DNA of 64,000 bases from Rhizobium vallis (GTDB lineage Bacteria; Pseudomonadota; Alphaproteobacteria; Rhizobiales; Rhizobiaceae), in contig NZ_ML133692.1 in the NCBI RefSeq assembly GCF_003985155.1, positions 298,037-362,036 of the forward strand, in the 5' to 3' direction. Shown here piece after piece: positions 32,744 to 40,942 of this stretch. The notes below the pieces were generated by a model that did not search any database, was not told the origin of the DNA, and saw only the letters and a program-made list of their open reading frames with translations. A program made the translations under genes and the position numbers. The first letter of the stretch is position 1. Every line of letters begins with the position of its first letter.

Positions 32744-33490
32744 ATGGTTGGAAACCTTTTGCTTCGCGGCATGCTCGCGGGCCTGATTGCTGGCATCCTC
32801 GTTTTCGCCTTCGCCCACACCTTCGGCGAGCCGCTGGTCGACGCAGCGATCGCCTTTGAGGAGGCGAGCGCTCAGGCGGCCGGCGAAGCCGCCGAACCTG
32901 AGATCGTCAGCCGCGCCACGCAGGCCGGCCTCGGCCTTTTCACTGGCGTCATGGCCTACAGCGTTGCCGTCGGCGGGCTTTTCGCGCTCGCCTTCGCCTT
33001 CGTGCACGGCCGCTTCAGTAGCCTTTCGGCGCGCGGCACCTCGGCCGTCATCGCGATTGCCGCTTTCGTGGCGATCGTGCTCGTTCCTGCCGTCAAGTAT
33101 CCGGCCAACCCGCCGGCAGTCGGCAATCCCGACACGATCGGCGTCAGGACAGAGCTTTTCTTCCTGATGATCGTCGTATCGCTGGCCGCGCTGATTGCGG
33201 CGGTGGTGCTTTCGCGCCGCCTTTCCGAGCGCTTCGGGTCTTGGAACGGCGCGATCATTGCCGGCATCGCCTATCTCGTCTTCATCGGCCTCGTGCTTTA
33301 TCTGCTGCCGCCGATCAACGAGGTTCCCGAGAATTTCTCGGCGATGGTGCTCTGGCGCTTCCGCACGACCTCGCTCGGCATGCATGCGATCCTTTGGGCA
33401 GCACTCGGTCTTGCCTTCGGGGCGCTGGCGGAAAGGCGGCTTGCCGCCAAGGGCGGGCAACGCGGACGGCCGGTAACGGCATTTCGCTGA
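32744..33490 (+). CDS. cbtA: Cobalt transporter subunit CbtA
   Basis: 248-residue inner-membrane protein with about six helices (LLLRGMLAGLIAGILVFAFAH; GLGLFTGVMAYSVAVGGLFAL; TSAVIAIAAFVAIVLVPAVKYPANPP), the typical CbtA layout with the KYPANPPAVG motif between helices. Predicted to import cobalt for cobalamin synthesis. It shares the riboswitch-controlled transcript with cbtB; a terminator follows. Confidence 0.93.
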   Translation: MVGNLLLRGMLAGLIAGILVFAFAHTFGEPLVDAAIAFEEASAQAAGEAAEPEIVSRATQAGLGLFTGVMAYSVAVGGLFALAFAFVHGRFSSLSARGTSAVIAIAAFVAIVLVPAVKYPANPPAVGNPDTIGVRTELFFLMIVVSLAALIAAVVLSRRLSERFGSWNGAIIAGIAYLVFIGLVLYLLPPINEVPENFSAMVLWRFRTTSLGMHAILWAALGLAFGALAERRLAAKGGQRGRPVTAFR

Positions 33491-33497
33491 ATGCATC

Positions 33498-33530
33498 GAA
33501 GGGCGCCGCTTGCCGGCGCCCTCAACTTTT
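33498..33530 (+). terminator. Terminator after cbtA
   Basis: GGGCGCC (33501-33507) pairs with GGCGCCC (33515-33521), followed by TCAACTTTT. The start of the next gene lies just beyond. Confidence 0.65.
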
Positions 33531-33539
33531 CGAGCGACC

Positions 33540-34172
33540 ATGAAAAGTGAGAGAACCAGGCCATTTCCGCTGACGACGTTTGCTGCCGCGACCTTTCTTC
33601 TCGCCGTCGCCGGCAATGCCTGTGCGCATAGCCGGACGGCGGGTGGCAGCCATGCCGGCCTGGATATCCCGGAAATTTCCCATGGCGAGATGGCTGTGAT
33701 TGCCGACTATCGCGGCCGCATCATGGATCTCGCTGCAAGCGCGGTCGATACGAACGAGCCGTTCCGGCGCGTCCTGAACTACGCCGAAATCCAGTATTCC
33801 TATTGTTTGTGGGGCAGGGTGCCGGGCAGCGTGACGGATGAGGAAAGCCCGTTCAACGAATGCGCCCATGCCTATCTCGCGGCAACCAAAGCCGTGCTGA
33901 TGTCGATGCGAGAGATGCCGCGAGAGGCGCCTGCCGCGGGCGAAATCATCTCCGCCATCGATGCAGAGATGGTAGGCCGCGGGCTTGCGCTCATCACTTG
34001 CCGGTTCAGCGGCGAAGCCTTCAACACGGCCGATATCGTCAAGCCGCATTGGAGCAAGTTGCCGTTTCATCCGGCCAGCCTGGCGTCGCTGACGGGGCTT
34101 GCCTCCTTGCTCGGGCTTATGGCTTTCGCGCTTCGCCGCTTTCTGCGGCCGAGGGCTCAGTCGTCGGAATAG
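33540..34172 (+). CDS. Exported or membrane-anchored protein of unknown function (210 aa)
   Basis: Signal peptide about 1-30 (LTTFAAATFLLAVAGNACA), a polar body with four cysteines (YSYCLWG, FNECAHAY, LITCRFSG and one in the signal region), and a C-terminal membrane helix (LASLTGLASLLGLMAFALRRFL) ending in basic residues, as in proteins held in the inner membrane facing the periplasm. No family is recognised. Its 3' end overlaps the 3' end of the opposite-strand molybdoenzyme gene by 16 bases. Confidence 0.75.
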   Translation: MKSERTRPFPLTTFAAATFLLAVAGNACAHSRTAGGSHAGLDIPEISHGEMAVIADYRGRIMDLAASAVDTNEPFRRVLNYAEIQYSYCLWGRVPGSVTDEESPFNECAHAYLAATKAVLMSMREMPREAPAAGEIISAIDAEMVGRGLALITCRFSGEAFNTADIVKPHWSKLPFHPASLASLTGLASLLGLMAFALRRFLRPRAQSSE

Positions 34173-34819
34173 CGCTGCTCGCGCCACGGATCGCCATACA
34201 TATGGTAGCCGTTCTTTTCCCAGAAACCGGCCGTATCCTCGGGCATCAGCTCGATGCGGCGCAGCCATTTGGCGCTTTTCCAGAAATAGAGATGCGGCAC
34301 GACGAGGCGCATCGGGCCGCCGTGATCCGGCGTCAGCGGCAGGCCCTCCCAGGAGGTCGCGAGGATTGCATCTTCGGCGGCGAAATCGGAGAGCGGCAGA
34401 TTGGTGGTATAGCCGTCATAGCTCGTCAGCATGACGAAAGCTGCCTCCGATTTCGGCATGGCGAGGTCGAGCAAATCGCGGGTCGAAACGCCTTTCCATT
34501 TGTTGTCATAGCGCGACCAGGTGGTGACGCAGTGGATATCGCTCACCCTGCTGCTCTGCTCGATCGCTTGGAAATCGGCCCAGGCGAGCGTCAGCGGCGT
34601 TTCGACGAGGCCGCGTACCTCAAGCCGCCAGCTGTCGGTCGAAACCACCGGCTGCTGGCCGAGATCGAGCACCGGCCAGTTCTTGACGAGGTGCTGGCCG
34701 GGCGGCAGGCGCTCGGCCTCGGGACGACTGGTGCGGCCGGTCAGGAATTTGCCCTCTGCCGCCCAGCGGCGCTTGGAGCTGGTGAGTTTGCTGTCGGCGG
34801 GCGTCTGGTCGTCGCTCAT
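34157..34819 (-). CDS. Sulfite-oxidase-type molybdopterin oxidoreductase
   Basis: 220 residues, all of the Moco-binding domain. The molybdenum-ligating Cys is in SDIHCVTTWSRYDNKWKG; other family features are SWRLEVRGLVETPLTLAW, MLTSYDGYTTNLPL and YFWKSAKWLRRIELM. No Tat signal is visible, so it resembles the cytosolic YuiH-like group rather than MsrP. The ATG at 34819 has AAGGAGACACC upstream; an ATG nine codons earlier is weaker. The electron partner is unknown. Confidence 0.9.
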   Translation of the reverse strand: MSDDQTPADSKLTSSKRRWAAEGKFLTGRTSRPEAERLPPGQHLVKNWPVLDLGQQPVVSTDSWRLEVRGLVETPLTLAWADFQAIEQSSRVSDIHCVTTWSRYDNKWKGVSTRDLLDLAMPKSEAAFVMLTSYDGYTTNLPLSDFAAEDAILATSWEGLPLTPDHGGPMRLVVPHLYFWKSAKWLRRIELMPEDTAGFWEKNGYHMYGDPWREQRYSDD

Positions 34820-34931
34820 GAGCGGTGTCTCCTTGCGGTGCAGCAATAGGACATCCGCTCCCGCCGGGTGTCAAGTTTCGGCGGGCCCTTGGAAATCCTC
34901 GTTCGCCTGACTAAACTCGGGCTCGTCGGGC

Positions 34932-36806
34932 ATGCCTTGCTGGGGAGTGGAGGCAGAAAGGGAGGAGCCGGATCTGTCTTCGAGATATCGTGGGATAGCG
35001 GCGCTGCTGGCGGTGCCGCTCGTCATCTTCGCCTTCTTCACCTTTGGAAGCGCGGTTGCGACGCGCGCCTATATGGAAGAGGCTTCGGCGCAGGCGGGAA
35101 CGACGCTGCGCCTTGCCGTTTCGGCCCTCAGCGGCCACCTCAACCGCTACGAGGCGCTGCCGGCGCTGATCGCCGATCACGACGATATTCAGGAACTGGT
35201 CAGCGCGCCCGACGACATGGCGCTGCGCGATACGGCCAATCTTTATCTCAAGGCCATCAACGGGCTTCTGAAATCCTCCGATATCTATGTGGTGAAGCCG
35301 GATGGAGAAACGATCGCGGCGAGCAATTATGATGGACCGGGCAGTTTCGTCGGGCAGAACTTCAACTACCGGCCCTATTTCCAGGAGGCGATCGAAGGAC
35401 GGCAGGCCCGCTTTTACGCGCTCGGCACCACCTCGCTGAAGCGCGGCTATTATTTCTCGGCTCCGATCCGGGTGGGCGCGGATATTCGCGGCGTCATCGT
35501 CTTCAAAGTCGATATCGACATGATCGAATCCTCCTGGAGCGGCGGAGAATACAAGATCTTCGTCTCCGATCCGGAAGGCATCATCTTCATGTCCGGCAAC
35601 CCGGAATGGCTCTACGGCGCCATTCTGCCGCTGACGGCCGATCGCATTGCCCGCACGGAAGCTTCGCGGCGCTATGCCAATGCCAAACTGACGTCACTGC
35701 CCGTGACCCGACACCGCTTCGAGCAGCACGACCTGATGACGCTCGCAAGCGACCGGAGCGCGAGCGAATATCTGGTGCTGTCGCACTACATGCCGGCCGA
35801 GGACTGGACGGTGAATGTGCTGATGGAAACGAGCTCCATCCGGACCCAGGCGCGTACGGCGCTTGCGGCCGTCTTTCTCATCCTCTGCATCGCCGCACTT
35901 ACGGTCGCCGTCCTTCGCCAGCGGCGGGCGCGGCTTACCGAGCGCATGCAGATGCAGGCCGAGGCGCGCAACGAGCTGGAGCGGCGAGTGGAGGAGCGCA
36001 CGGCCGATCTTGCCCGCGTCAACAGCCGCATCGGAGAGGAGATCGCCGAGCGGCGGCTGACCGAGCAGCAGCTTCGCCAGACCCAGGCCGATCTCATCCA
36101 GGCGGGCAAGCTTGCCGGGCTCGGGCAGATGTCGGCTGCGCTTTCGCATGAGTTCAACCAGCCGCTCGCCGCCGCCAAGACCTATACGGACAGTGCCTCG
36201 GTGCTGATCGATCGCGGCCGGATGGAGGAGGCGCGGGACAACATCACGCGCATCGGCGGGCTGATCGACCGCATGGCCTCGATCAGCCGGCACCTGCGCA
36301 ACTTCGCCCGCAAGCCGAACGAGAAGCTCGGACCGGTTGCCCTCGATGAGGCGATGCGCGACACGCTGGAGATCATCGCCTGGCGGCTGAAGGCGGCAGA
36401 CGCCGAGCTGCGGCTCGATCTCGGCATGCGGCCGCCGGTCGTGCGCGCCGGCTCGGTGCGTCTGCAGCAAGTGCTGGTGAATGTGATCTCCAATGCCGCC
36501 GATGCGGTGGAAGGTCTGGATGACAGGCGCATCGAGGTTTGCGCTGTCGAGGAGGCCGGCAAGGTGGTGCTGACGGTGCGCGACCACGGACCGGGTGTGC
36601 CGGCGGCAATTGCCGAGCGCATCTTCGATCCCTTTTTCACCACCAAGGGCGTCGGCAAGGGGCTGGGTCTTGGGCTTTCGATTTCCTACAACATCGTCAA
36701 GGATTTCGGCGGCAGCCTTACTGCTGCCAACCACCCCGAGGGAGGCGCGGTGTTCCGCATCGAGCTGCAATCGGCTGCAGGGCTGATGCCGGAGGCGGCG
36801 GAATGA
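34932..36806 (+). CDS. DctB-like sensor histidine kinase
   Basis: 624 residues. A first membrane helix (IAALLAVPLVIFAFFTFGSAV), a periplasmic double-Cache sensor region, a second helix near 307-330, and a coiled coil follow. The phospho-acceptor His is in MSAALSHEFNQPLAAAKTY; the ATPase domain has NVISNAADAVEG, DHGPGVP and GKGLGLGLSISYNIV. This is the architecture of DctB, which senses C4-dicarboxylates. It is followed by the response-regulator gene with an ATGA overlap. No dctA is adjacent, so it is probably a paralogue. The start is uncertain (a GTG at 34947 is an alternative). Confidence 0.85.
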   Translation: MPCWGVEAEREEPDLSSRYRGIAALLAVPLVIFAFFTFGSAVATRAYMEEASAQAGTTLRLAVSALSGHLNRYEALPALIADHDDIQELVSAPDDMALRDTANLYLKAINGLLKSSDIYVVKPDGETIAASNYDGPGSFVGQNFNYRPYFQEAIEGRQARFYALGTTSLKRGYYFSAPIRVGADIRGVIVFKVDIDMIESSWSGGEYKIFVSDPEGIIFMSGNPEWLYGAILPLTADRIARTEASRRYANAKLTSLPVTRHRFEQHDLMTLASDRSASEYLVLSHYMPAEDWTVNVLMETSSIRTQARTALAAVFLILCIAALTVAVLRQRRARLTERMQMQAEARNELERRVEERTADLARVNSRIGEEIAERRLTEQQLRQTQADLIQAGKLAGLGQMSAALSHEFNQPLAAAKTYTDSASVLIDRGRMEEARDNITRIGGLIDRMASISRHLRNFARKPNEKLGPVALDEAMRDTLEIIAWRLKAADAELRLDLGMRPPVVRAGSVRLQQVLVNVISNAADAVEGLDDRRIEVCAVEEAGKVVLTVRDHGPGVPAAIAERIFDPFFTTKGVGKGLGLGLSISYNIVKDFGGSLTAANHPEGGAVFRIELQSAAGLMPEAAE

Positions 36807-38137
36807 ACGATGCCAAGATCCTGCTTGTTGACGACGAGGAGGAACTGCGCCGTTCAACGGCGCAGGCGCTGGAGCTTTCGGGCTTCAGCATCGAGACCTT
36901 TGCGAGCGGTGACCATGTGCTGGAACTGATCGGCTACAGCTTTCCCGGCGTGGTCGTCAGCGATATCCGCATGCCGGGGATGGACGGTATGACGCTGATG
37001 CAGAAGATCCGCGAGATCGATCAGGAGGTGCCGGTCATCCTCGTCACCGGTCATGGCGACGTGCAGCTTGCCGTGAAGGCGATGCGCGAGGGCGCCTATG
37101 ATTTCATCGAGAAGCCGTTCACCCCGGAGATGCTCGCCGGCGTCATCCGCCGGGCGATGGAGCGGCGCGGCCTCGTGCTCGAAAATCGGCTGCTGAAGGC
37201 AGTCGCCGGCAAGCGCGACGATATCGAGGCGCGGCTGCCGGGGCGCACGCAGGTGATGGTGGATCTGCGCTACCGTATCCGCGCGATTGGTGCCAGCGAT
37301 GCCGATACGCTCATCGTCGGAGAGACCGGGGCGGGCAAGGAGGTGGTGGCGCGGGCGCTGCATGATATCAGCGCGCGGGCGAGCCGGCCGTTCATCGCGA
37401 TCAATTGCGCGGCGCTCCCGGCGAACCTGATCGAGAGCGAGCTCTTCGGCCATGAGGCCGGCGCCTTTCCCGGCGCGGTCCGGCCGCGCTACGGAAAATT
37501 CGAACACGGGCGCGGCGGCACCATCCTGCTCGACGAGATCGGTTCCATGCCCTTCGACCTGCAGGCGAAATTCCTTAGGGTGCTGCAGGAGCGGGTGATA
37601 ACAAGACTCGGATCGAACGAGGTTGTGGCGCTCGACGTGCGCTTCATCGCGACGAGCAAGGTGGATCTCGAGGCGGAAGTGGCGGCGGGTCGGTTCCGCG
37701 CCGATCTTCTCTATAGGCTGAACGTCGCGACGCTGCACGTGCCATCGCTGTCGCAACGGCGGGCGGATATTCCGTTGCTTTTCCTCCAGCTGGTCCGGGA
37801 AGCAGCCGCCCGCTACGGCCGCGACGAGGCGGCCGTGCCGCCGGGGGTGATCTCCGACATTGCCCAGCGCGACTGGCCCGGTAATGTCAGGGAGCTGAGA
37901 AACGCCGCCGACCGCCTAGTCCTCGGCCTCGACAATGGCGGGCGGCAGGCCGAGGAGGCGACCGGGCTTGCCGAGCGTGTCGCTGAATTCGAGCGAGGCG
38001 TTATTGCCAGCGCGCTGGTTGCGCATGGCGGCAGCCTCAGGCCGGTCTACGAGTCGCTCGGTATTTCCCGGAAGACCCTCTACGAAAAAATGCAGAAATA
38101 CGGCCTCGACAAGCGGATGCTCATCACTGAGAGCTAG
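36803..38137 (+). CDS. DctD-like sigma-54-dependent response regulator
   Basis: 444 residues: receiver domain with Asp54 and Lys in EKPFTPE, AAA+ domain with Walker A GETGAGKE and Walker B GGTILLDEIGS, and a Fis-type helix-turn-helix at the end (SLGISRKTLYEKMQKYGL). The sigma-54 contact loop normally GAFTGA reads GAFPGA (220-225). Activator of sigma-54 promoters, phosphorylated by the kinase encoded just upstream. The target promoters are not obvious in this window. Confidence 0.88.
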   Translation: MNDAKILLVDDEEELRRSTAQALELSGFSIETFASGDHVLELIGYSFPGVVVSDIRMPGMDGMTLMQKIREIDQEVPVILVTGHGDVQLAVKAMREGAYDFIEKPFTPEMLAGVIRRAMERRGLVLENRLLKAVAGKRDDIEARLPGRTQVMVDLRYRIRAIGASDADTLIVGETGAGKEVVARALHDISARASRPFIAINCAALPANLIESELFGHEAGAFPGAVRPRYGKFEHGRGGTILLDEIGSMPFDLQAKFLRVLQERVITRLGSNEVVALDVRFIATSKVDLEAEVAAGRFRADLLYRLNVATLHVPSLSQRRADIPLLFLQLVREAAARYGRDEAAVPPGVISDIAQRDWPGNVRELRNAADRLVLGLDNGGRQAEEATGLAERVAEFERGVIASALVAHGGSLRPVYESLGISRKTLYEKMQKYGLDKRMLITES

Positions 38138-38174
38138 CGTCTCTTGGGGATGCTTTCCCAACGGCATTTGTGAC

Positions 38175-38229
38175 TTGACATGCAACCGTTTGGTTGCCTA
38201 TAAGGGGTGCAACAGGCAACCAAATGGTT
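38175..38229 (+). promoter_or_regulatory. Promoter and paired operators of the second ArsR-like gene
   Basis: TTGACA (38175-38180), an 18-base spacer and TATAAG (38199-38204). Two copies of a dyad of the form CAACC-N3-TGGTT flank the -10: GCAACCGTTTGGTTGC (38182-38197) in the spacer and GCAACCAAATGGTT (38216-38229) just after the start site. The pair looks like two repressor sites for the ArsR-type protein that follows. Confidence 0.7.
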
Positions 38230-38565
38230 CCGTATATAGACATGGATGATGATGCGGTTTTCCGGGCTTTGGCGGATGCGAGCCGTCGGCAGATGCTGGA
38301 CCGGCTGCATGCGAGGAACGGCCAGACACTGGGCGAACTCTGCCAGGGGCTCGCCATGACGCGCCAGGCGGTGGCGAAGCATGTTGCGATCCTGGAGGAG
38401 GCCAATCTGGTTTCATCTGAGCGCCAGGGCCGGGAGAAGCTGCATTTCATCAATCCGGTGCCGATCAACGCGATCGCGCAGCGCTGGATCAGCAAGTTCG
38501 AGCGGCAGCACCTGAATGCGCTGGCCGACCTGAAGGAGACCCTCGAAGCCAAGGGCCGCAACTGA
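38227..38565 (+). CDS. ArsR-family transcriptional regulator
   Basis: 112-residue winged-helix repressor (VFRALADASRRQMLDRLH, recognition helix MTRQAVAKHVAILEEANLV). No metal-binding cysteine motif, as in regulators paired with SRPBCC proteins. I chose the ATG at 38227 (MVPYIDMDDDA) by comparison with the common MVxY start of this subtype; it lies inside the downstream operator. An ATG at 38242 is the alternative. It precedes an SRPBCC gene by 48 bases and is almost certainly autoregulated. Confidence 0.85.
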   Translation, partial: VPYIDMDDDAVFRALADASRRQMLDRLHARNGQTLGELCQGLAMTRQAVAKHVAILEEANLVSSERQGREKLHFINPVPINAIAQRWISKFERQHLNALADLKETLEAKGRN

Positions 38566-38613
38566 CGGCCCTGCCATCGGGAGTACTGACACTTGGCCAA
38601 AAGGAGCATCAAC

Positions 38614-39063
38614 ATGGCTGGCAGTACATATAACTATGTCACCTTTATCCGCACGACACCGGAGCAGCTCTGGGCGGCGTTGACGACAGCCGAATTCATG
38701 AAGAAGTTCTGGCTCGGCGCCCATTTCGAAACCGAATGGAGGGCAGGCGCTGCCTGGAAGCTTCTGTTCGAGGACGGATCGGTTGCCGATACCGGCGAAA
38801 TCCTGGAATGCGATCCGCCGAAACGGCTCGTTCTGAAGTGGCGCAACGAGTTCATGCCGGAGCTGAAGGCGGAGGGCTATTCTCGATGCGTGATGGAGAT
38901 CGAGCCGGTGACTGAGACAGCCACCAAGCTGACGGTCGTCCATTCCATCGAAGTCGAGAATTCCAAGCTCATCAACGCCGTTTCCGGCGGCTGGCCGCGC
39001 ATTCTCTCCAACCTCAAATCGCTGATCGAGACCGGCGAGGTGGTGCTGCCACCCAAAAAGTAG
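38614..39063 (+). CDS. SRPBCC/AHSA1-domain protein
   Basis: 149 residues of the AHSA1-like START fold (YVTFIRTTPEQLWAALTTAEFMKKFWLG; TEWRAGAAWKLLFEDG; GWPRILSNLKSLIETGE). AAAAGGAG precedes the ATG at 38614. It forms an operon with the ArsR-type gene. A separate ArsR/SRPBCC pair lies at 15.5 kb, but the two SRPBCC proteins differ clearly and are not recent duplicates. Confidence 0.88.
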   Translation: MAGSTYNYVTFIRTTPEQLWAALTTAEFMKKFWLGAHFETEWRAGAAWKLLFEDGSVADTGEILECDPPKRLVLKWRNEFMPELKAEGYSRCVMEIEPVTETATKLTVVHSIEVENSKLINAVSGGWPRILSNLKSLIETGEVVLPPKK

Positions 39064-39075
39064 GGCTGTCGTCTC

Positions 39076-39118
39076 GATGCGATGGGTGGATTTCCACCCA
39101 TCGCATCCGCTGTTTGTT
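39076..39118 (+). terminator. Perfect long hairpin terminator after the SRPBCC gene
   Basis: A 15-base arm starting GATGCGATGGGTGGA (39076-39090) is exactly complementary to 39093-39107 with a two-base gap, so the real RNA loop will be larger. A T-rich tail (TGTTTGTTT) follows. Confidence 0.85.
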
Positions 39119-39268
39119 TCCAAATCGACCCATGCTGCATCGCACGCCCGCAGAATCGTCTTTCGAAAGAGGCGGTGACGATTGCGGGTCGATTTTTCCC
39201 GGCGGCAAATAAGTCATCCCCGGCATGGAGGTGTCGGCGGGCTTGCTTGTTTCATCAGGGAGGAAACG

Positions 39269-40252
39269 ATGAAAATTCTGAAGGCCATGCTCGGCCTGAC
39301 CGCGGCTGCCGCGGTCTCGCTTCTCGCCGGCGTCGCTTCGGCGCAGACCTATCCCGAGCGCACCATCACCATGGTCGTGCCTTTTGCCGCGGGTGGTCCG
39401 ACCGATACCGTCGCGCGCCTCGTCGCCGAATCGATGTCCAAGGATCTCGGCCAGCAGATCGTTGTCGAAAATGTCGGCGGCGCCGGCGGCACGCTCGGCG
39501 CCGGCCGCGTGGCGAGCGCCGATCCCGACGGCTACACCATCCTGCTGCACCATATCGGCATGGCGACCAGCGCCACGCTCTACCGCAAGCTCGCCTATGA
39601 CACGCTCGGCGCCTTCGACTATGTCGGCCTCGTCACCGAGGTACCGATGACGATCGTCGCCCGCAAGGATTTCGAGCCGGCCGACCTCAAGGGGCTGATA
39701 GATTATGTCAAGGCCAACAAGGACAAAGTGACGGTCGCCAATGCCGGCATCGGCGCAGCCTCGCATCTCTGCGGCATGATGTTCATGAGCGCCATCCAGA
39801 CGCCGCTGACGACCGTTCCTTATAAGGGTACCGGCCCTGCCATGACTGATCTGCTCGGCGGCCAGGTCGATATCATGTGCGACCAGACCACCAATACGAC
39901 GAAACAGATCCAGGGCGGTACGATCAAGGCCTATGCCGTGACCTCGCCCAAGCGCCTCGATGTCATGAAGGACATTCCGACGGCTGTCGAAGCCGGTCTG
40001 CCGGGCTTCGAAGTCGGCATCTGGCACGGCATCTACACGCCGAAGGGCACACCGGCTGCGATCAACGAACGCCTGTCGAAGTCGCTGCAGGTGGCGCTGA
40101 AGGACCAGAACGTCGCCGCCCGCTTCGCCGAGCTCGGCACGGCGCCGTCCTCCGACGCTGATGCGACGCCCGCTGCGCTGAAGGCCAAGCTGGAAAGCGA
40201 GATCGCCCGTTGGAAGCCGGTGATCGAAGCTGCCGGGGAATATGCCGACTAA
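39269..40252 (+). CDS. tctC: Tripartite tricarboxylate transporter substrate-binding protein TctC
   Basis: 327-residue periplasmic protein of the TTT family. Signal peptide MKILKAMLGLTAAAAVSLLA to about ASA at residue 25, then the family's opening motif YPERTITMVVPFAAGGPTDTVARL, the ligand-loop VVENVGGAGGTLGAGRVA, and VPYKGTGPAMTDLLGGQVD. AGGGAGG precedes the ATG. The substrate cannot be read; family members carry citrate, other carboxylates or aromatic acids. tctBA follow after a palindromic repeat. Confidence 0.92.
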   Translation: MKILKAMLGLTAAAAVSLLAGVASAQTYPERTITMVVPFAAGGPTDTVARLVAESMSKDLGQQIVVENVGGAGGTLGAGRVASADPDGYTILLHHIGMATSATLYRKLAYDTLGAFDYVGLVTEVPMTIVARKDFEPADLKGLIDYVKANKDKVTVANAGIGAASHLCGMMFMSAIQTPLTTVPYKGTGPAMTDLLGGQVDIMCDQTTNTTKQIQGGTIKAYAVTSPKRLDVMKDIPTAVEAGLPGFEVGIWHGIYTPKGTPAAINERLSKSLQVALKDQNVAARFAELGTAPSSDADATPAALKAKLESEIARWKPVIEAAGEYAD

Positions 40253-40269
40253 TCGTGAGGGGGTGCCAG

Positions 40270-40436
40270 GAGCCCCTCACCCTACCCTCTCCCCGCTGAG
40301 GAGAGGGAATGTGCCATGCGATACGCCTCCAATTGCAGCAATGTCGCCGCTCGCGAACTGACGGGAAGGCGGTACCGCTAGTTCCCTTCTCCCCAGCAGG
40401 GAGAAGGTGCCCGGCAGGGCGGATGAGGGGGCGCCA
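40270..40436. repeat. Palindromic intergenic repeat, copy A
   Basis: A block between tctC and tctB beginning GCCCCTCACCCTACCCTCTC and ending GGATGAGGGGGCGCC, with internal CTCCCCGCTGAGGAGAG and TTCTCCCCAGCAGGGAGAA hairpins. It is related to copy B at 43.7 kb. Such elements resemble mosaic repeats described from rhizobia (RIME-like). It could weaken transcription from tctC into tctB. Confidence 0.75.
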
Positions 40437-40474
40437 CGGTACGACATCAACCATCTCCAACACCAGGAGACACC

Positions 40475-40936
40475 ATGAAATCCATCAGTATCGATAGCAC
40501 CAATGCGATCTGCGGCGCGCTTTTCGTCGCGACCGGCGCCTTCTTCGCCTTTCAGTCGCTCGGGCTCGACCTCGGCACGGCATTGCGCATGGGCCCCGGC
40601 TATTTCCCGTTCATCCTTGCCTGCGCGCTCGTGCTGCTCGGCGCGATCATCTTTATTCAGGCGCTGCGCGTGGAGGGCGAGCCGGTCGACCCCTTCGCCT
40701 GGCGCGGCATGCTCTTCATCCTGCCGGCTCCCGTCTTCTTCGGTTTGACGGTACGCGGGCTGGGCTTTGCGCCGGCGCTGTTCGTCACCGCCTTCATCGC
40801 CTGTTTCGCATCACGCAAGATGAACGTGTTCTTCGCGGTCGTGCTGTCGCTGCTGCTGACGATCTTTTCGGTCGCCGTCTTCAGCTATGGGCTCGGGCTG
40901 CCATTCGAGCGCTTCGGCCCCTGGGTCCGGTTCTAG
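40475..40936 (+). CDS. tctB: Tripartite tricarboxylate transporter small membrane subunit TctB
   Basis: 153 residues with four membrane helices, the typical TctB layout (AICGALFVATGAFFAFQSL; MGPGYFPFILACALVLLGAIIF). CCAGGAG precedes the ATG. It is six bases from tctA, which begins right after an AGGAGG that overlaps the tctB stop. Confidence 0.9.
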   Translation: MKSISIDSTNAICGALFVATGAFFAFQSLGLDLGTALRMGPGYFPFILACALVLLGAIIFIQALRVEGEPVDPFAWRGMLFILPAPVFFGLTVRGLGFAPALFVTAFIACFASRKMNVFFAVVLSLLLTIFSVAVFSYGLGLPFERFGPWVRF

Positions 40937-40942
40937 GAGGCG

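Noticed and set aside
39064..39268. Possible sigma-54 promoter before tctC
   Set aside because: GG and GC pairs are present but never at the required ten-base distance with flanking consensus.
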